DNA from: Leptoclinus maculatus
Taxonomy: Eukaryota > Chordata > Actinopteri > Perciformes > Stichaeidae
Direction of reading: 5' to 3'
Assembly (NCBI GenBank): GCA_032191485.1
Contig: JAVDOI010000003.1
Coordinates: forward strand, 11,284,986-11,348,985
DNA length: 64,000 nt
The stretch's first letter is position 1, and each line of letters opens with the position of its first letter. A model generated the notes under the pieces. The model did no database searches, was not told the DNA's origin, and saw only the letters and a program-made list of their open reading frames with translations. Below, piece after piece: positions 37,122 through 49,979 of this stretch. A program made the position numbers and the translations under genes.

Positions 37122-40100
37122 ACATATCTTTATTGTAATTCTTTGTCCATTTCACAGCATAAGGCCTTTTCAGAGGTATTCCTTGATGACAGCCATACTC
37201 CCACTAACTGTCACGTATCGCTGACTGTCAATGCCCCGTTGCTGGGCCTTGCCATCCGCTTCCCCATCCCTGACCTGCGTTCAGATCAGGAGAGGGGCCC
37301 TTGGTTTAAGAAGTCCCTGCAGAAGGAAGTACTTTACCTGGAGCTGGAAGACCTGGAAGTGAAGACAGAGTTCATGGGTGGTAGCTCTCCTGACCAAACC
37401 AAAATGGAGCTCACTTTCAGGGAGCTTATTGGTATGTGGTCTAAAGTTCCCTCTGAAGTTAATTTTTTTTTTTTAATATGAGGAATTGCTCTTTAACTGC
37501 TTTTTATTCTTTTGTTTGCATAGGGAAGTTTCAGGAGGAGCCGGATCAACCAGCTGCCCGGTTCCTCAGAGTGTCCCACACCATGGATGGAGACATGACG
37601 ACATCTGAGAGTGTAAAGTTTGATTGGCCGAGGTAAGTTCATCTAAACAGACCGCAGACTGCTCTGTCCATTCAGGGGAACCCCTCACTGATGTTGAGTC
37701 TCTGTGAGCAGGATTGTGCTGAAGATGAACCCCACTGCAGTCCACTCAATACTGGAGCGGGTGACGGCTGAAGACGACGAGGGTGCTGAGGACCATTCCC
37801 TTGAAGAGGAAGAGGAGGAAGGGGCTGCCCATTCACTGAAGGATGTGTGTGACTTTGGGAAACCAGAGCCATCACCCTTTTCGTCACGAAGGGTCATGTA
37901 TGAGAATGAAGAGGTATGCCATGGCCAAAGGGCCACACTCAGCAAAAATGCTAATATATATTAGTCCATTTCTTAATATTGTTAAAGTACCTAGAGCAAC
38001 TGCTAAATGTATTTGCTTAGAAATGATCCAGGTGTATGAATACCACCTGATTGTTTAATGTTAGTCTGCTCTCTTTATGCAACTTGTCAATCACAAAAGG
38101 CTCTGTTTGGACCATTTATAAGGCATGTTATCAATGCACAGACACCACAAACCTTCAATAACCCGATAGAAATGTTGCAGCCCACATATTTGAAAAAGTT
38201 CCTTTTTAAATTTGCTTAATAAAATAATTGTTGTTTCAGTTCTGATGATAGCATTAGTCGAAAGCAGGTAGGTTTTGTGCAGGTGGAGCATTTGCATTCA
38301 GGAGCGAGGGAATCTTCTGATTGATGCATTATATTGTAGTGACAGATGCATCATTATGCAAACAGCAACATCCGCAGTGATTTGAATGCCTAACCTGTTG
38401 ACAGAGCAGATGGTGACAAGCCCATGTGTTTTTTGTTTTTTTGAACTCCAGATGGTCATTCCTGGTGATGTTGCTGAAATGACAGAGTTCCAGGAAAAAA
38501 CCACGAACAACTCCCGCTTCATCCTTGAGTTGTGTTTCCCCAATGTGCAATTAATGCTCCCCAGCAAGGCATTTTATGAAAAACTACACAACAGGTACCA
38601 CATTTATGATACGATACAAGATGTGTACATGTGTTTCGTAGTAGCTGAAAATCAACAGATAATCTTTTGGTGAAGGGTTTTTGTTTGAATACTTTTCATT
38701 AGATCATGTTTTAGTTGAGACAGGTCTTGTTGACACCCAACAACAATGTTGAAAAGAGAGGACTATCAAAATGAAGTGACTGAAACTGTATTCATCCCCA
38801 TGAGATACCTATTAAGATACATTCTCAATATTTTAGGATAAACAATGACCTGTTGCTGTGGGAGCCAACTGCTCCATCTCCAGTGGAGACGGTAGAAAGC
38901 ATGCCATATGGAGTCGGACTCTCTGTCGCCAGTCAGTTGATCAACACTTATTCCAAGGACAGCTTCAGCCAGTTCCGCTCTACCGGTCCCGAGGGTGAGA
39001 CGACCAAAAAAACCATTTCCCATGAATGCACATTGAGTCAGACTCTTAGAATTGTAGTAGAAACATCTACGAGGAAGTTGTCCCTTCATAGACATGCTTT
39101 GTGTTGTGCTGACAGAGGACAGTGGCTCAGAAGAGGAGACCATGCACTATTACTTTCCTGCGTCTGACCTGGGCCTCAGGTCTCGCAAGAAGAAAAAGCC
39201 CAAAGCCCAGAGCAAGACCTCCCAGAGCCTGTTCTCTGTCATCATCAGTGTCAATCATGGCCTGGTGGCTCTTCAAACTAATGCTAAGGTGAACGAACTC
39301 CGTTTTGTCATCACTTACCCGGTTTTATTCAAACGTTCCTAGTATCGTGTCTTATGGATCGTGGAACTGAGTTTCCATCTTTCTCCCAGAAGGAGGATAA
39401 AGCTCTACTGAAAAACAAACATGGCGAGTTCTGGCTGGAGGTGAAAAATGCCGCGTTGTTCAGTGTGACGCAGTACGAAGGATATAAAGACCAACACTAC
39501 ATCTGCTTCCACACCAGTAATATCTGCATGTACCATCAAGGTAAACCAACGGCACATATTCAGAGTACTACTACTATATAACCATGCTGTTTCTACATCA
39601 CTGTTATATGTCATTCATATACGCATGTCTCCCTCTTGTTAATCTCTTCAGGACTTGTGGATGGAGGCACCTCTGTCTCAGACGTCAAGTTGCCGTGCAG
39701 GACGCATCCCCACTGGTTAGAGCCAACCATCTACCAATCCGAGACGTCTCCCGAGAGAGCCTCAACCCCCTCGGAGGGTATCGGTCTCGAGGCCCGCAGC
39801 ATGGTCTCCGTTGCTGTCAAAATCTCATCACAGAATGCAGAACGCAACGTCAAGGTAGATTACTCAAATCGCTGAAGTAAAAGGCTGCGCTGGCTGTCAG
39901 AACGGCTTTAGATCACCTCGGTATAGACTCCCCTGTCTGTCAGGAGCTCTGTTGGATTGCTAAAATGACACGTACGACAACGTATACTTCAGATCTCAGA
40001 GTCGTGTAGCATAGTTCAGTGATTTGTGAGCCAAAGAACGATTTTCAGATCGTTACATTTGAATAGCTTTAAGATGCTTTCTATGCTCCACTACTAAGGG

Positions 40101-43100
40101 TTTGATGAAGATGTTTTGGCTTCACTGTTATGTTGTCCATCTTCATATACACTCTATGATGAATACACATTTCTTTCTAAGTGGGGACTTATTGTTATGC
40201 TGTGAAACACCATGGTGATGTGTTGATTATTGATTTATTCCTCTAACCACACCTTTGCAGTAACATCTGTTTCAACCACATTCAGTAAACGTTTCCCTTA
40301 TTTGACAGAACTGGTGTTTAAATATATCCGTCGGCTTGTTTTCTTTGTTTTCTCCTCACTGTGCCTTTTCATGTAGGAATTTCTGGTTGCTGTTGGAGTG
40401 AGAGGAGCCACACTCCAGCACAGAGTGGTCTCTTCCGGCCTGGGCTGGTATGACCAGGTAGGCCAATATGGAGCTACTCATTCACTAACTCTTCCACAGC
40501 CTCTTTGATTCTTTTGCCTTCACATAAATAGAATACAATAGAATATTACAATTGTAATCTTAATGCCAATTCATGTATCAACAGATTGTTGACTTCCTGA
40601 ATGTTTCCGATGAGCCTGTGTTGGGATACGCCCCTCCTACGTCTGTCACCACCCTACATTTACACCTGTGGAGCTGCTCTCTAGACTACAGGTAAATCAC
40701 AAATCACAAAGTCAATCACAAAAAGCGAGCTTATCCTTTTCAGAGTGTTATTGCAATAAGTAAGTTTCACATTTGCAAATGCGGATCTCCCAGCTGACTG
40801 GCAAGAGAGCCGAAAACTAGATTTCATCAGAGGCAGAAGGAGACCTCATATAAGACAGTATAACATAATCAGTAAGAAGAAGGAGAACAACAAGTGAAAA
40901 GGCTTTTCAGCTGCCAATACAGTATTCTAATTAGTTCCTCTCTTCACAGACCCCTTTACCTGCCACTCAGATCGCTGTTGGTTGTGGAGACTTTTAGCAT
41001 CTCCAGCAGTGTCTCTTTAGACCACTCTTCCTCAACACTCCGGTATGAACAGGCACAACATTGAGCGATGTAATTACAATTGAGTTATTTTTGCTGAGTA
41101 TAATGTGTTCTGCACAGGATCATTTTGGACGAAGCGGCTCTGTTCCTCTCAGACAAGAGTAATGCTGTTTCTGTCAATCTAGTGCGAGGTAAGTAGACTT
41201 CAGTGATGATCTTAATAAACTGCTTAAAATGTTCAAATACATACTTTGACCAACGTTTGCTTTTGTTTTTTTTGTCACAGATTATGTCCAAGTGGTAGAC
41301 ATGGGAACATTGGAGCTGAGGATCACAGCTGTCAAACCGGGAGCGGATGGAAAGTTGGTAAGAGTTGTCCGTCTCTAACTGACCTTTTATGTTTCAAACG
41401 TTTTTCTCTCGAATAGAAGGTTGAAAAACGTGTGCGTCATGTTTCACTGTCTCTCGGGTGATAGACGGAGCCCAGATTTGAGCTGCGCTGTTCCAGCGAC
41501 GCCATTCACATCAGAACGTGTTCGGACTCCTGTGCTGCCCTCATGAACCTTATCCAGTATATCGCCAGCTATGGAGACTTGCTCCCCCCTGCAGAACCAG
41601 AGGCCAAACACAGCAGCACCACACAAAGAACCAAGGTCAGCAGTGACGCCACCAAGAGGCCCATAACGTAGCTACAGTAGGATTGAAAAAAAAACTCCAC
41701 TGGTCGTACGTTCTTATTTTGAGTATGTTTGTGGACAGGCGGAGTTTCCTAGCCGGCCCACATCTCAGACCCTGTTGCTCGCTGAGACTGAGCAGCAGAT
41801 GCTGCAGGATCTGATGAGTGAAGCTATGGAGGAGACTGATGGGCAGCATGCAGCAGGGCTGCAGCAGAATGGTGAAGACTGTTCAGTAAACATTCAAGTT
41901 TTAGCATGAATGATATCACCTAACTTGATTTTCTATTTTTTCACACATCTATAGGTGCACGTGAGGAGCGGAATCAAGACCAAGACCCGCCTCGCTCAGA
42001 CCTATTCTTGTTCCCGGATGAGAGTGGGAATTTTAACCAGGATTCGAGCCCCACTTACCCCATGCTTCACTCTCCTCTCATCACTCCTGTCCCTAGCCTG
42101 GCTCAAGAGACGGACGACTTTTGTATCCTGGAGACACCAGGTTCCAGAGGAGAGGTCAGGATCTACTCGTTCACACAGTTCTGGCTGCGTAACAAGTCTG
42201 CTGAAAATCTGTGGCTCACTGAAAGCAACGTGTGTTTCAGGATCTTGATCAGGAGCCAGTGGTGAAGCAGCTCACCTCGGATCCTGTGGAAATCAAAGAC
42301 GATTACTTCAGTCAGCCTCTAGATGGAAGCGATTCCAGCCGAGGAGCCATGAACTTTCCCATCCCAGAGGTGCGCTACCTCATCAAGGAGATCTCTGTCA
42401 TCTGGCACCTCTATGGTGGGAAAGACTTTGGGAGTGGCACTTTCACAGCCTCTCCTGCTAGAAGCCGGGGGTGAGCGATTCACTATGTTCACACACTGTT
42501 TTCAATGTGCTCAAAGGGAAACAGACGTGTGTAAATTGTGTCCTTGTCTCCCGCTTGCAGCTCTACACCCCATAGCTCCCCCTCTCAGACTCCAGTCAGA
42601 CAGGCCAAGGCTTCAGGGCGGGCAGGAGGTGGAAGAGGAAGGAACCCTGACGTCCTGATGGAGATACAGCTCAGCAAAGTAAAGTTCCTCTTTGCCTGGA
42701 ATAAATGTTTATTATGTTACTCTCGAACAGGTCAACTAAATACCGTCGGTCATTTCTTCACCTTTTACCAGCTTTTCTTTGACCTTCTCCCCAGGTGAGA
42801 TTTCAGCATGAGGTGTACCCACAGGGCCAGGTGGCTTCTGGACTAGCAACGGACCAGCCAGTCTCCCGACAGGTGTTCGTTGTGCAGGACTTGGAGATTC
42901 GAGACAGACTGGCTACTTCACAGATGAACAAGTTCCTCTACTTGTATTCGAGCAAGGAAATGCCCAGAAAAGCCCATTCTAACATGGTGAGGAAGGCAAC
43001 ACACTGGTGTTAACGCGGTCATGTCTTCGCCTTGTGTAACTTCTTGTGTGCTTTCGGTCTTAGCTGACGGTTAAGGCGCTGCACATGTGCCCTGAGTCAG

Positions 43101-45145
43101 GCCAGGCTCCCCAGGAGTGCTGTTTGCGTGTTTCCCTGATGCCTCTTCGCCTCAATATTGATCAGGTAAAAGTCTTTGATACAGATGATTTTATCAAAGA
43201 TGCGTATCAGCATCCTCGGTAACATTTAAGTGACCGCCTTGTTTTCTGTTTCTTTGAAGGATGCACTGTTCTTCTTGAAGGACTTCCTCACAAGTCTTGC
43301 TACTGAAGTTGAGTTTTTCTCACCGCCTGCTCAAGAAGGTAAAAGTCATTATTCACAAGTGCCTTGAACTCGAACAGAATCAAACAATCACCGAGCCTGG
43401 GCTGTGACACTTGAACATACTGGCTCCTGATACTATTTTGTTCTGCAGCTGTCTGTGTTTCCACAAAAAAAGCGGCTGCCCCAGAGATCACCTGCAGTTT
43501 CTCCAAGCACACCAGCAGCAGCCAGGACCCGGCTCCAATCATCTCCGTGCCTGCTCAGAGACGTTTGAGCCACAATGGTTTCTGCACATCTGGCCGGGAG
43601 GAAGCGAACGACAATGAAGCCTCTGCTCCTTCTTTCACAGACCAACCGATCTTTTTTAGGTCAGCGTTAAATAACTAAACGATGAAACACCTTTTTTGAG
43701 GAAATCATTTCATTGCTTGTTTGTGTTTGGTAACATTTGCTTTTTCTAAAAGGGAGTTTCGGTTTACCTCTGAGGTTCCCATTCGCTTGGATTACCATGG
43801 CAAACATGTTGCAATGGAGCAGGTACATGGTCTGAGAGGCATGCGTACTAATTCCACATTATTTCACTTGTGCTTTATGAATGATCTTATGACTGCTCTC
43901 TTACAGGGAACATTTGCAGGGATCATTATCGGGCTGACACAGCTTAATTGTTCAGAGCTGAAGCTGAGGCGCTTGTGCTATAGACAAGGGTATGTTTGTC
44001 TGAGTGATGCATCATATCAGACCGTGTTGCTTATTATTTGATATCTTTGATTCAGCAAGTAATGGAGCACATTTATTTTACACACAACGATACATGATTT
44101 ATCCCTATCAAGGGTGTAATACCTGCAGAGAATCAAATGTCTTTCCCAGGAAACTAATATTTGTCTGTGTTTCAGATTATTGGGTGTTGATAAGCTGTTT
44201 TCCTATGCAATAAACGAGTGGCTAAGCGACATAAAGAAGAACCAGCTTCCAGGACTACTGGGTGGTGTGGGACCTATTCACTCTCTGGTGCAACTAGGTG
44301 AGTACAATACATGTTCTAAAAAACTCTGTGTTTGTGTGAGAGAGAAATACCCCCGATTCAGGTGCGTCTTTCGTGTAATGTATTGCCTGTTCTTAAGATG
44401 CATGTTCTGTTCTGTTGTGTTCAGTTCAGGGATTCAGGGACTTGGTCTGGCTCCCGATTGAGCAGTACAGGAAAGATGGCCGGATAGTCCGTGGGTTTCA
44501 GCGCGGCACCGCCTCCTTTGGAACCTGTACTGCTATGGCTGCTCTGGAGCTCACCAACAGGATGGTGCGGACCATCCAGGTAAAGTCGTCGTTCCACTGT
44601 TACTAAAAACATCTGCAGAATACCAATGCATTCACGAGACATCTGACGAATCTATTGTTGTGTGTCATTTTAGGCAGCAGCTGAAACGGCCTATGACATG
44701 GTGTCTCCAGTGCCTGATGAGAGGGACACAAAGAGGGTAAAACGGTTCTCCCATTACGGACTGGCTCATCAGCCCGTTGACCTGAGAGAAGGTGTAGCCA
44801 AAGCCTATACTGTAGTAAAAGAGGTAAACACACCAAAAGCTAAAATGACCAATGTTTTCACTTCAATTACAGTGATGGAAAAAACCCTAATGAGGATTTT
44901 GTTTCCGTCCACAGGGCATCACAGACACAGCACTGACCATCTATGACACAGCCACCAGGGAGCATGAACAGCGTGGGATGACAGGGGCAGTGGGTGGCGT
45001 TCTCCGCCAGCTGCCACCAGCAGTCGTAAAGCCACTCATTATGGCCACTGAAGCCACCTCCAATGTCTTGGGTGGAATGAGGAACCAGATTCACCCTGAC
45101 GCGCGGCAGGAGGAGTCTCAGAAATGGAGGCAGGGCGAGGAATAA
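33177..45145 (+). CDS. atg2b: ATG2B, autophagy-related lipid transfer protein (complete)
   Basis: ATG2 proteins bridge the ER and the growing phagophore and move phospholipid through a long hydrophobic groove; they also act at lipid droplets and bind WIPI proteins. Forty-two coding exons run from the ATG at 33177 to TAA at 45143-45145, summing to 6222 nt, 2073 residues (human ATG2B 2078). Exon starts: 33177, 33435, 33730, 33981, 34411, 34664, 34970, 35187, 35472, 35738, 36049, 36374, 36660, 36859, 37158, 37524, 37712, 38452, 38837, 39116, 39390, 39652, 40377, 40585, 40950, 41118, 41281, 41465, 41739, 41955, 42241, 42561, 42795, 43064, 43260, 43449, 43753, 43907, 44176, 44425, 44674, 44915. 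The N-terminus MPWPFSESIKKRACRYLLHRY is the chorein-like end; the C-terminal region has RLDYHGKHV, GLLGVDKLFSYAI, LVWLPIEQYRKDGR and GFQRGTASFGT. Marker phrases such as EVFFSMADMDMS favour 2B over 2A. No break was found. Confidence 0.98.
37081..37122. repeat. (GT)n(AT)n microsatellite in atg2b intron 14
   Basis: About 13 GT units followed by AT units lie some 35 bp after the donor at 37047 and 35 bp before the acceptor at 37157, so repeat length could affect this 110-bp intron. Confidence 0.9.
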
Positions 45146-46400
45146 TTCTTATTGCCATATGGTACCCGTCTGAAACCATAACTGCATAGAAGCAACAGCT
45201 GAACAATGTGTTAAACTTTCTTTGAAAGTTGCATGTTTTGAAGAGGAACACAGATGTGCACATACAGCCCTGGTATAAATACATTACTGTTCATTTTGTG
45301 GCAATTTGAGCTACTGTGATTCAGCTTGTGTCAGCTAACCAGTTCTCTCACAGTGCCTTCATGGTTATCAGCATTGTTTAATCAAAGGATGTATGAAGAG
45401 TAATGAATTATAAGCCACATCTTTATGTCTTTATGTAGATTTTGATTTTTTTTTAGGATAGACAACAGCATTATAAATATAAAATAACAATGAAGAAATA
45501 GGCTGTTGTCTCATGAGGCACAACATTTGCTTAATTCTCAAGCAGCTCTGTTTACAAGTTGTGTGGTTACGTTGTCTAATCCTACTTAAGTGTCAATAAA
45601 CACTAATATTATAGGCGTAATGACCCTTAATGTGTATAATGTGCTGTATGTGGGCTTTATTTACTGTAAATATTCCTGATGGTTAACATTTCATGCAAAT
45701 ATAGGAGAAGACGTATAGAAACTGAATGTGTTACAGCTGTGTAAAGTTCTGTTATCGGCACTATTCAGTGACAAAGAGTTACTTGCTCAAAATAATGACC
45801 GATGGAAAGACTATCCAAATTTGTTATAAAGTTTCATAATTTTATTTTGAGCTGTGATCAATGTTGTGACTTTTCACAAAAGCTGCTTTTAAATTTTTAA
45901 ATCGGTTTCAAATGTTTTATTGTGTCAGTCTGCGCTCACATTTTCAAGTTGTTGACGAACTTGTATTTACTCCAAATCTTGAAGCAAAGTCTTAATATCT
46001 TGCACAATTGTGGGTTCTTTTGTTGTATGTTTGAATATTGATATTCGGCTTGATATTCTGTGTTGCAGACATTTGATTTGCCCATTTTCTTGTTTATGTG
46101 GACAGCATAATATTTCTTGTACATAAGTGTACAGTTGAATTTGTATTAAAAGCATGAAAGGGAAATAAAAACGGTTGAATCCACTGAGTAGAGTGTGGTT
46201 GGGGTTTTTTGTGTGCTTGTATCCTAAAAACAACACGCAAAGTTTGTCGACAGGAATTTTATTTTGAAATGTGTAAGCCGTTAAATCGGAAGTTGTTCTT
46301 TTGCCATGGAAACAAGAGGACCAGGCACATTTTTACAATGTTGTGAAACTTGTCACGATACACTCTTTGCACATTTGACTCCTGTCGAAACTCTGAGGCG
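45146..46400 (+). other. atg2b 3' UTR and noxred1 upstream region
   Basis: AATAAA occurs at 45595-45600 and again at 46164-46169, so atg2b may end at either site, with 3' UTRs of about 0.47 or 1.04 kb. The second site leaves only about 230 bp to the noxred1 start codon. No coding sequence is seen in between. Confidence 0.6.
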
Positions 46401-49171
46401 ATGGTGGACGTAGCTGCTGATTTGAGCAGTCTTTCTTTTGAGGCCGAACTAACTGAGGACGAGAAAGAGTTTCTTTACCTTCGTGCACGCTCGGCTGGAC
46501 TGACGTTTTGCGGGTGCGCGCACGCAGCTTTCCTTTGCAAACTGGTCCACTCACTGAGGTATTTTATGTGGGTCTATTTTGAGCAGTGGCGGCTGGTCCA
46601 TAGAGGGCGCTAGGGCGCCGCCCCCCCTAGAGCTACAAAAAATAAAAATAAAAATAAAAATATAAATAAAAATAAAATTTAAAATAAAAATAAACTATAC
46701 AAATTGTCAATATTTGTGTTTTTGAAACATGGAATCACCCAGTAATATGTGTAAAATATGATATCTGCGGTAAATATATGCTTTTCCTGCTTGTCCTCTC
46801 TGCCTGTCTGCTCTTCCTCTCTGTGTGTGCACGTCTCAGCTGGCTGGGGCGCTGGAAAAACTGCCCCAAAGAGGCGGGTCTATAAAGCAGTTTAGCCAAT
46901 GCTGAGTAAAGATATAAATGAGTGACATACAATTCAGCCAATCAGCGTCCTCAAATAGATTCAGCTTGGGGCAGTTTTTTTCCTGCCCCAAACTGCGCGT
47001 TCTCGTCAGGAGAAGTCTCTACAGGAGAGCGCCAGCGCGAGCACTACTCCTCCAAGACCCGTTTGAGAGGAGAACTGAGAGGAGAAACTACTGAAAGAGC
47101 TGATCCCAGATCAGCCTGACCTCACAATCAGACAGCAGACTAGCAGGAAAGAGAAGCAGTACATGAAGCTTCTCTACTAGCTGTACACCAGACAGGTTTG
47201 ACTAGCTGGATGACGTCATGATAATAACTTATTTATCTTTTTAAAACAACGGGGACAGAATATGACATATATATTATTATATTATACAGAATATTATATG
47301 ATATATATATTATTATATTATACAGAATATTATATGATATATATATATATATATTATTATATTATACAGAATATTATTATATGTTATATATATTATATTA
47401 TACTGAACTCCCTGTGAGGGTGACTAAAATAAGATGTCCTGACGTGTTTGTGAAAGTGTTATTTACTGCTTTTTTTCGTGTTGGAATAAATGTTAAATAT
47501 TTAACTGCAAAGTAGTAATGCGCGTTTGATACCTTAATTTGTTTGCATTAAATCATTCTGGGATGTTTGCTGAAATTGATTGGATGTGGCACAGCCCTAC
47601 CAAGAACATTTTCCACCAGCCGCCACTGATTTTGAGTATCTGTGACACACAGGAAGGACTTAACAATAACTTTGACAATACTTAATGCTAGTGCTCGAAG
47701 TCATTCTGATTGATTACCATTAACAGATGCACCATCAAGTGTCCCTCTGTGGACAGAGGCTCGTTGGCATCAGGAGACAGTGACATGTGCGTTGGGATAC
47801 TTGGGATGGGTCACATGGGGAAACAGCTGCTCCTCGCCCTCCTTGAAAAGTACGGCGTGAAACCATCGCACATTAAGATCTCCAGTAGAAGACCAGAGTC
47901 TGCAGGTACACTTGAAAGCCCAAATTAAAGTTAAATAGCCGTTATGATGCAGTGAAACTCACTAAATCAGCCAGTGTGTGTAATAACACATAAGACTGGA
48001 ACTGCATTGTGTTTTCTATCCTGCAAGTGAAAAGGACTGTGTTGTCATATGATTACAATGAGTTGATTTAACCAAGTTTCCCCTTGAGCTTTGCTTCCTT
48101 GTATACTGAAGAAGTCCTCCTTGTGTTTGCTTTTTTTCAGTGGAATTTATCGAGACAGGAGTTGAATGTTTCTTTGACAATCGCAGACTGGCAGCATGGG
48201 CAGACGTCCTGTTCCTCTGCTGTCTGCCCTCTCACCTCCACAAAGTCTGTGCTGATCTCCGCTCTCACCTGTCCAAGCGCTGCCTTGTGTACAGCTTCAT
48301 CTCTGGTGTGCCCGTCACCAGGTACTCCTGGTACACACTCATACACATGCAGCATTGTTGATTTTCAGTCACTGAATCCCTCTCTTTTGATCTTCTATCT
48401 CAGATTGGCTCAGCTTCTTGGATACGACTTCATCCTCAAACCACAGTATGACTTTGTGGCTTGTGACACTGCAGATGTGTGGCTGACTTGCACTCAGCTG
48501 ACCACGGCTTTGACAGATCCTTTACTGATAGAGGCATCGTGTCCTCTTACAATGACCGGTATTATTGCAGACTTCTTTTTTTTTAGAGCTAGCATTTGAA
48601 CCTGTCATGTTTTATAAGATGTAAGGGAGAGCATTTGGAATTTGGTGCAGCAAGGCTTCCCTCTTGATTTGACATTATTTACATTAATAAAGTTGTATTT
48701 TTGTATAACTGTTTAAGCTGACTTGTGATTCCCATATTTAGGTGGCATTTCTGTGGGTCTGAACTGGGTGAGTGCAGTGTTGTACAGCCTGCTAAATATC
48801 TGCACCTCTGCCAGTCTGGGATCCAGTGATGCTCTCTCTCTTATCAACAACGTCCTGAAAGAGAAGTGTCCACACGCTGTGGAATTAGATGCACACAGTT
48901 TCATCAGTACATCACATGCATCCTCCCTTCACACAGAGGAGTGAGTGGAACACGAAGAATATATATTTATATATATATATATTTCTGTCATGTTTAACTC
49001 AAACATTTTTGTTTTTTCCAAAGTCCTTTCCCCTGGATTTCTCTCACTGATGCCCAGACCGAGGAGACACCACTGCTGTGCTTTCTATCAAGCAGCAAAT
49101 CTATGCAACAGTGCATCTCTGCAGCATACAAATCACTGCTATGCAAACCAAATCAGACAGTTACAGTCTAA
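46401..49171 (+). CDS. noxred1: NOXRED1, NADP-dependent oxidoreductase domain-containing protein 1
   Basis: A poorly characterised Rossmann-fold protein related to pyrroline-5-carboxylate reductase/F420-type oxidoreductases; its substrate is unknown. Six exons 46401-46558, 47727-47905, 48141-48321, 48404-48558, 48742-48940 and 49024-49171 sum to 1020 nt, 339 residues (human about 359). The N-terminal SLSFEAELTEDEKEFLYLRARSAG and HAAFLCKLVHSLR match the family. The dinucleotide-binding motif GILGMGHMGKQ has GxGxxG at residues 79-84, followed by SSRRPES, an Arg-rich turn typical of NADP use. Further on are WADVLFLCCLPSH and the C-terminal PFPWISLTDAQ. Intron 1 carries a hAT-type element. AATAAA at 49289-49294 ends the transcript, so the gene is compact. 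Confidence 0.93.
46584..47628. mobile_element. Non-autonomous hAT-type DNA transposon, 1,045 bp
   Basis: The element starts CAGTGGCGGCTGGT and ends ACCAGCCGCCACTG, perfect inverted ends. It is flanked by an identical 8-bp target duplication ATTTTGAG at 46576-46583 and 47629-47636. CAG-type termini with an 8-bp duplication are the signature of the hAT superfamily. Inside are an A-rich (AAATA)n tract, an inverted pair with CCAAT and TATA-like motifs between its arms (46854-46983), and about three copies of a 36-bp AT repeat (47265-47405). No transposase frame is present. The intact duplication and matching ends suggest a fairly recent insertion into noxred1 intron 1. Confidence 0.92.
47265..47405. 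repeat. AT-rich tandem repeat inside the hAT element
   Basis: A unit of about 36-45 bp containing ATTATATTATACAGAATATT recurs three times, with (AT)n expansion in the third interval. Confidence 0.8.
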
Positions 49172-49979
49172 TGTGAAACTTAACTGTATATTTTCTAAGG
49201 ATGTCCAGCACATGGGCCTATACGTAAAGCGTGTTTGTATGTTGCACATTTTGTTTTGAAAATGATAATGTAATAAGATACATTTTTCAATAAATAGGCC
49301 TCAACAGTGTTTTGTGACAGCTGTGTTTTTAAAGGTTGTATTTCATACATCATCTGTGTAACTAAAACATGTGAACAACGTACACATGGTGTAAAACTTC
49401 AACACAATCTCGACGCTTGAGATTCGCAGATTTTCGTCAACACTCGAGAAAACGCGGAAGTGTCAAAAAACTCGGGTCCGTTTTTCCTGTGAAGCAGCAG
49501 CACCGTGGAGAGAGAGAGACCCGTTACATGATCGCGGCGATATGGCCTGAGTTGGACTAAAGTACCATCGTACCGCTTCACCAGACTACCAGCGTTACAT
49601 CGTGGTGAGATGAAGTTGTGTCTTGTGCGGCCGCAGCTTCTTCGGCTCTACTTCTCTCTGCCTGCTCGACAGCGTTAGCTCATGTGAGCTAACTAGCTAG
49701 CCTCCCAGCTAAAGTTAATGCCAGAGGTTGATGCTGTAGTAGAGCCTCACACAACGTGACACTAGTCGCTCCTGTGGCGTTAGCTGCTAATTTTCCATTT
49801 TCGTACTGTTGTTAAAATAGTCCGTTATTGTTACAGTTTGTTTTAGTTAGTTTATCCGGACAGTGTTATGAGGCTAATTTCGGCGTTGTCTGTCTGTCCC
49901 TCCCTGTGGTTACTGGTAGGGGCGGGGTTTCATCTTTTTTAGCCACGCAGACTGAGGTGTTTGTCTTGCCTTTACAGCC
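49172..49979 (+). promoter_or_regulatory. noxred1 3' end and tmed8 promoter/5' UTR
   Basis: The noxred1 poly(A) signal is at 49289-49294. A donor ATCGTG|GTGAGA at 49604/49605 and an acceptor TTTACAG at 49971-49977 define a tmed8 5' UTR intron, so the first exon ends at 49604. The intron contains a GCTAGC/GTTAGC-rich tract (49676-49795). The transcription start is not visible. Confidence 0.55.

Noticed and set aside
48084..48599. 171-codon plus-strand frame overlapping noxred1 exons 3 and 4
   Set aside because: It is out of frame with the NOXRED1 protein in exon 3 and only partly coincides in exon 4; it is a shadow of the real gene.
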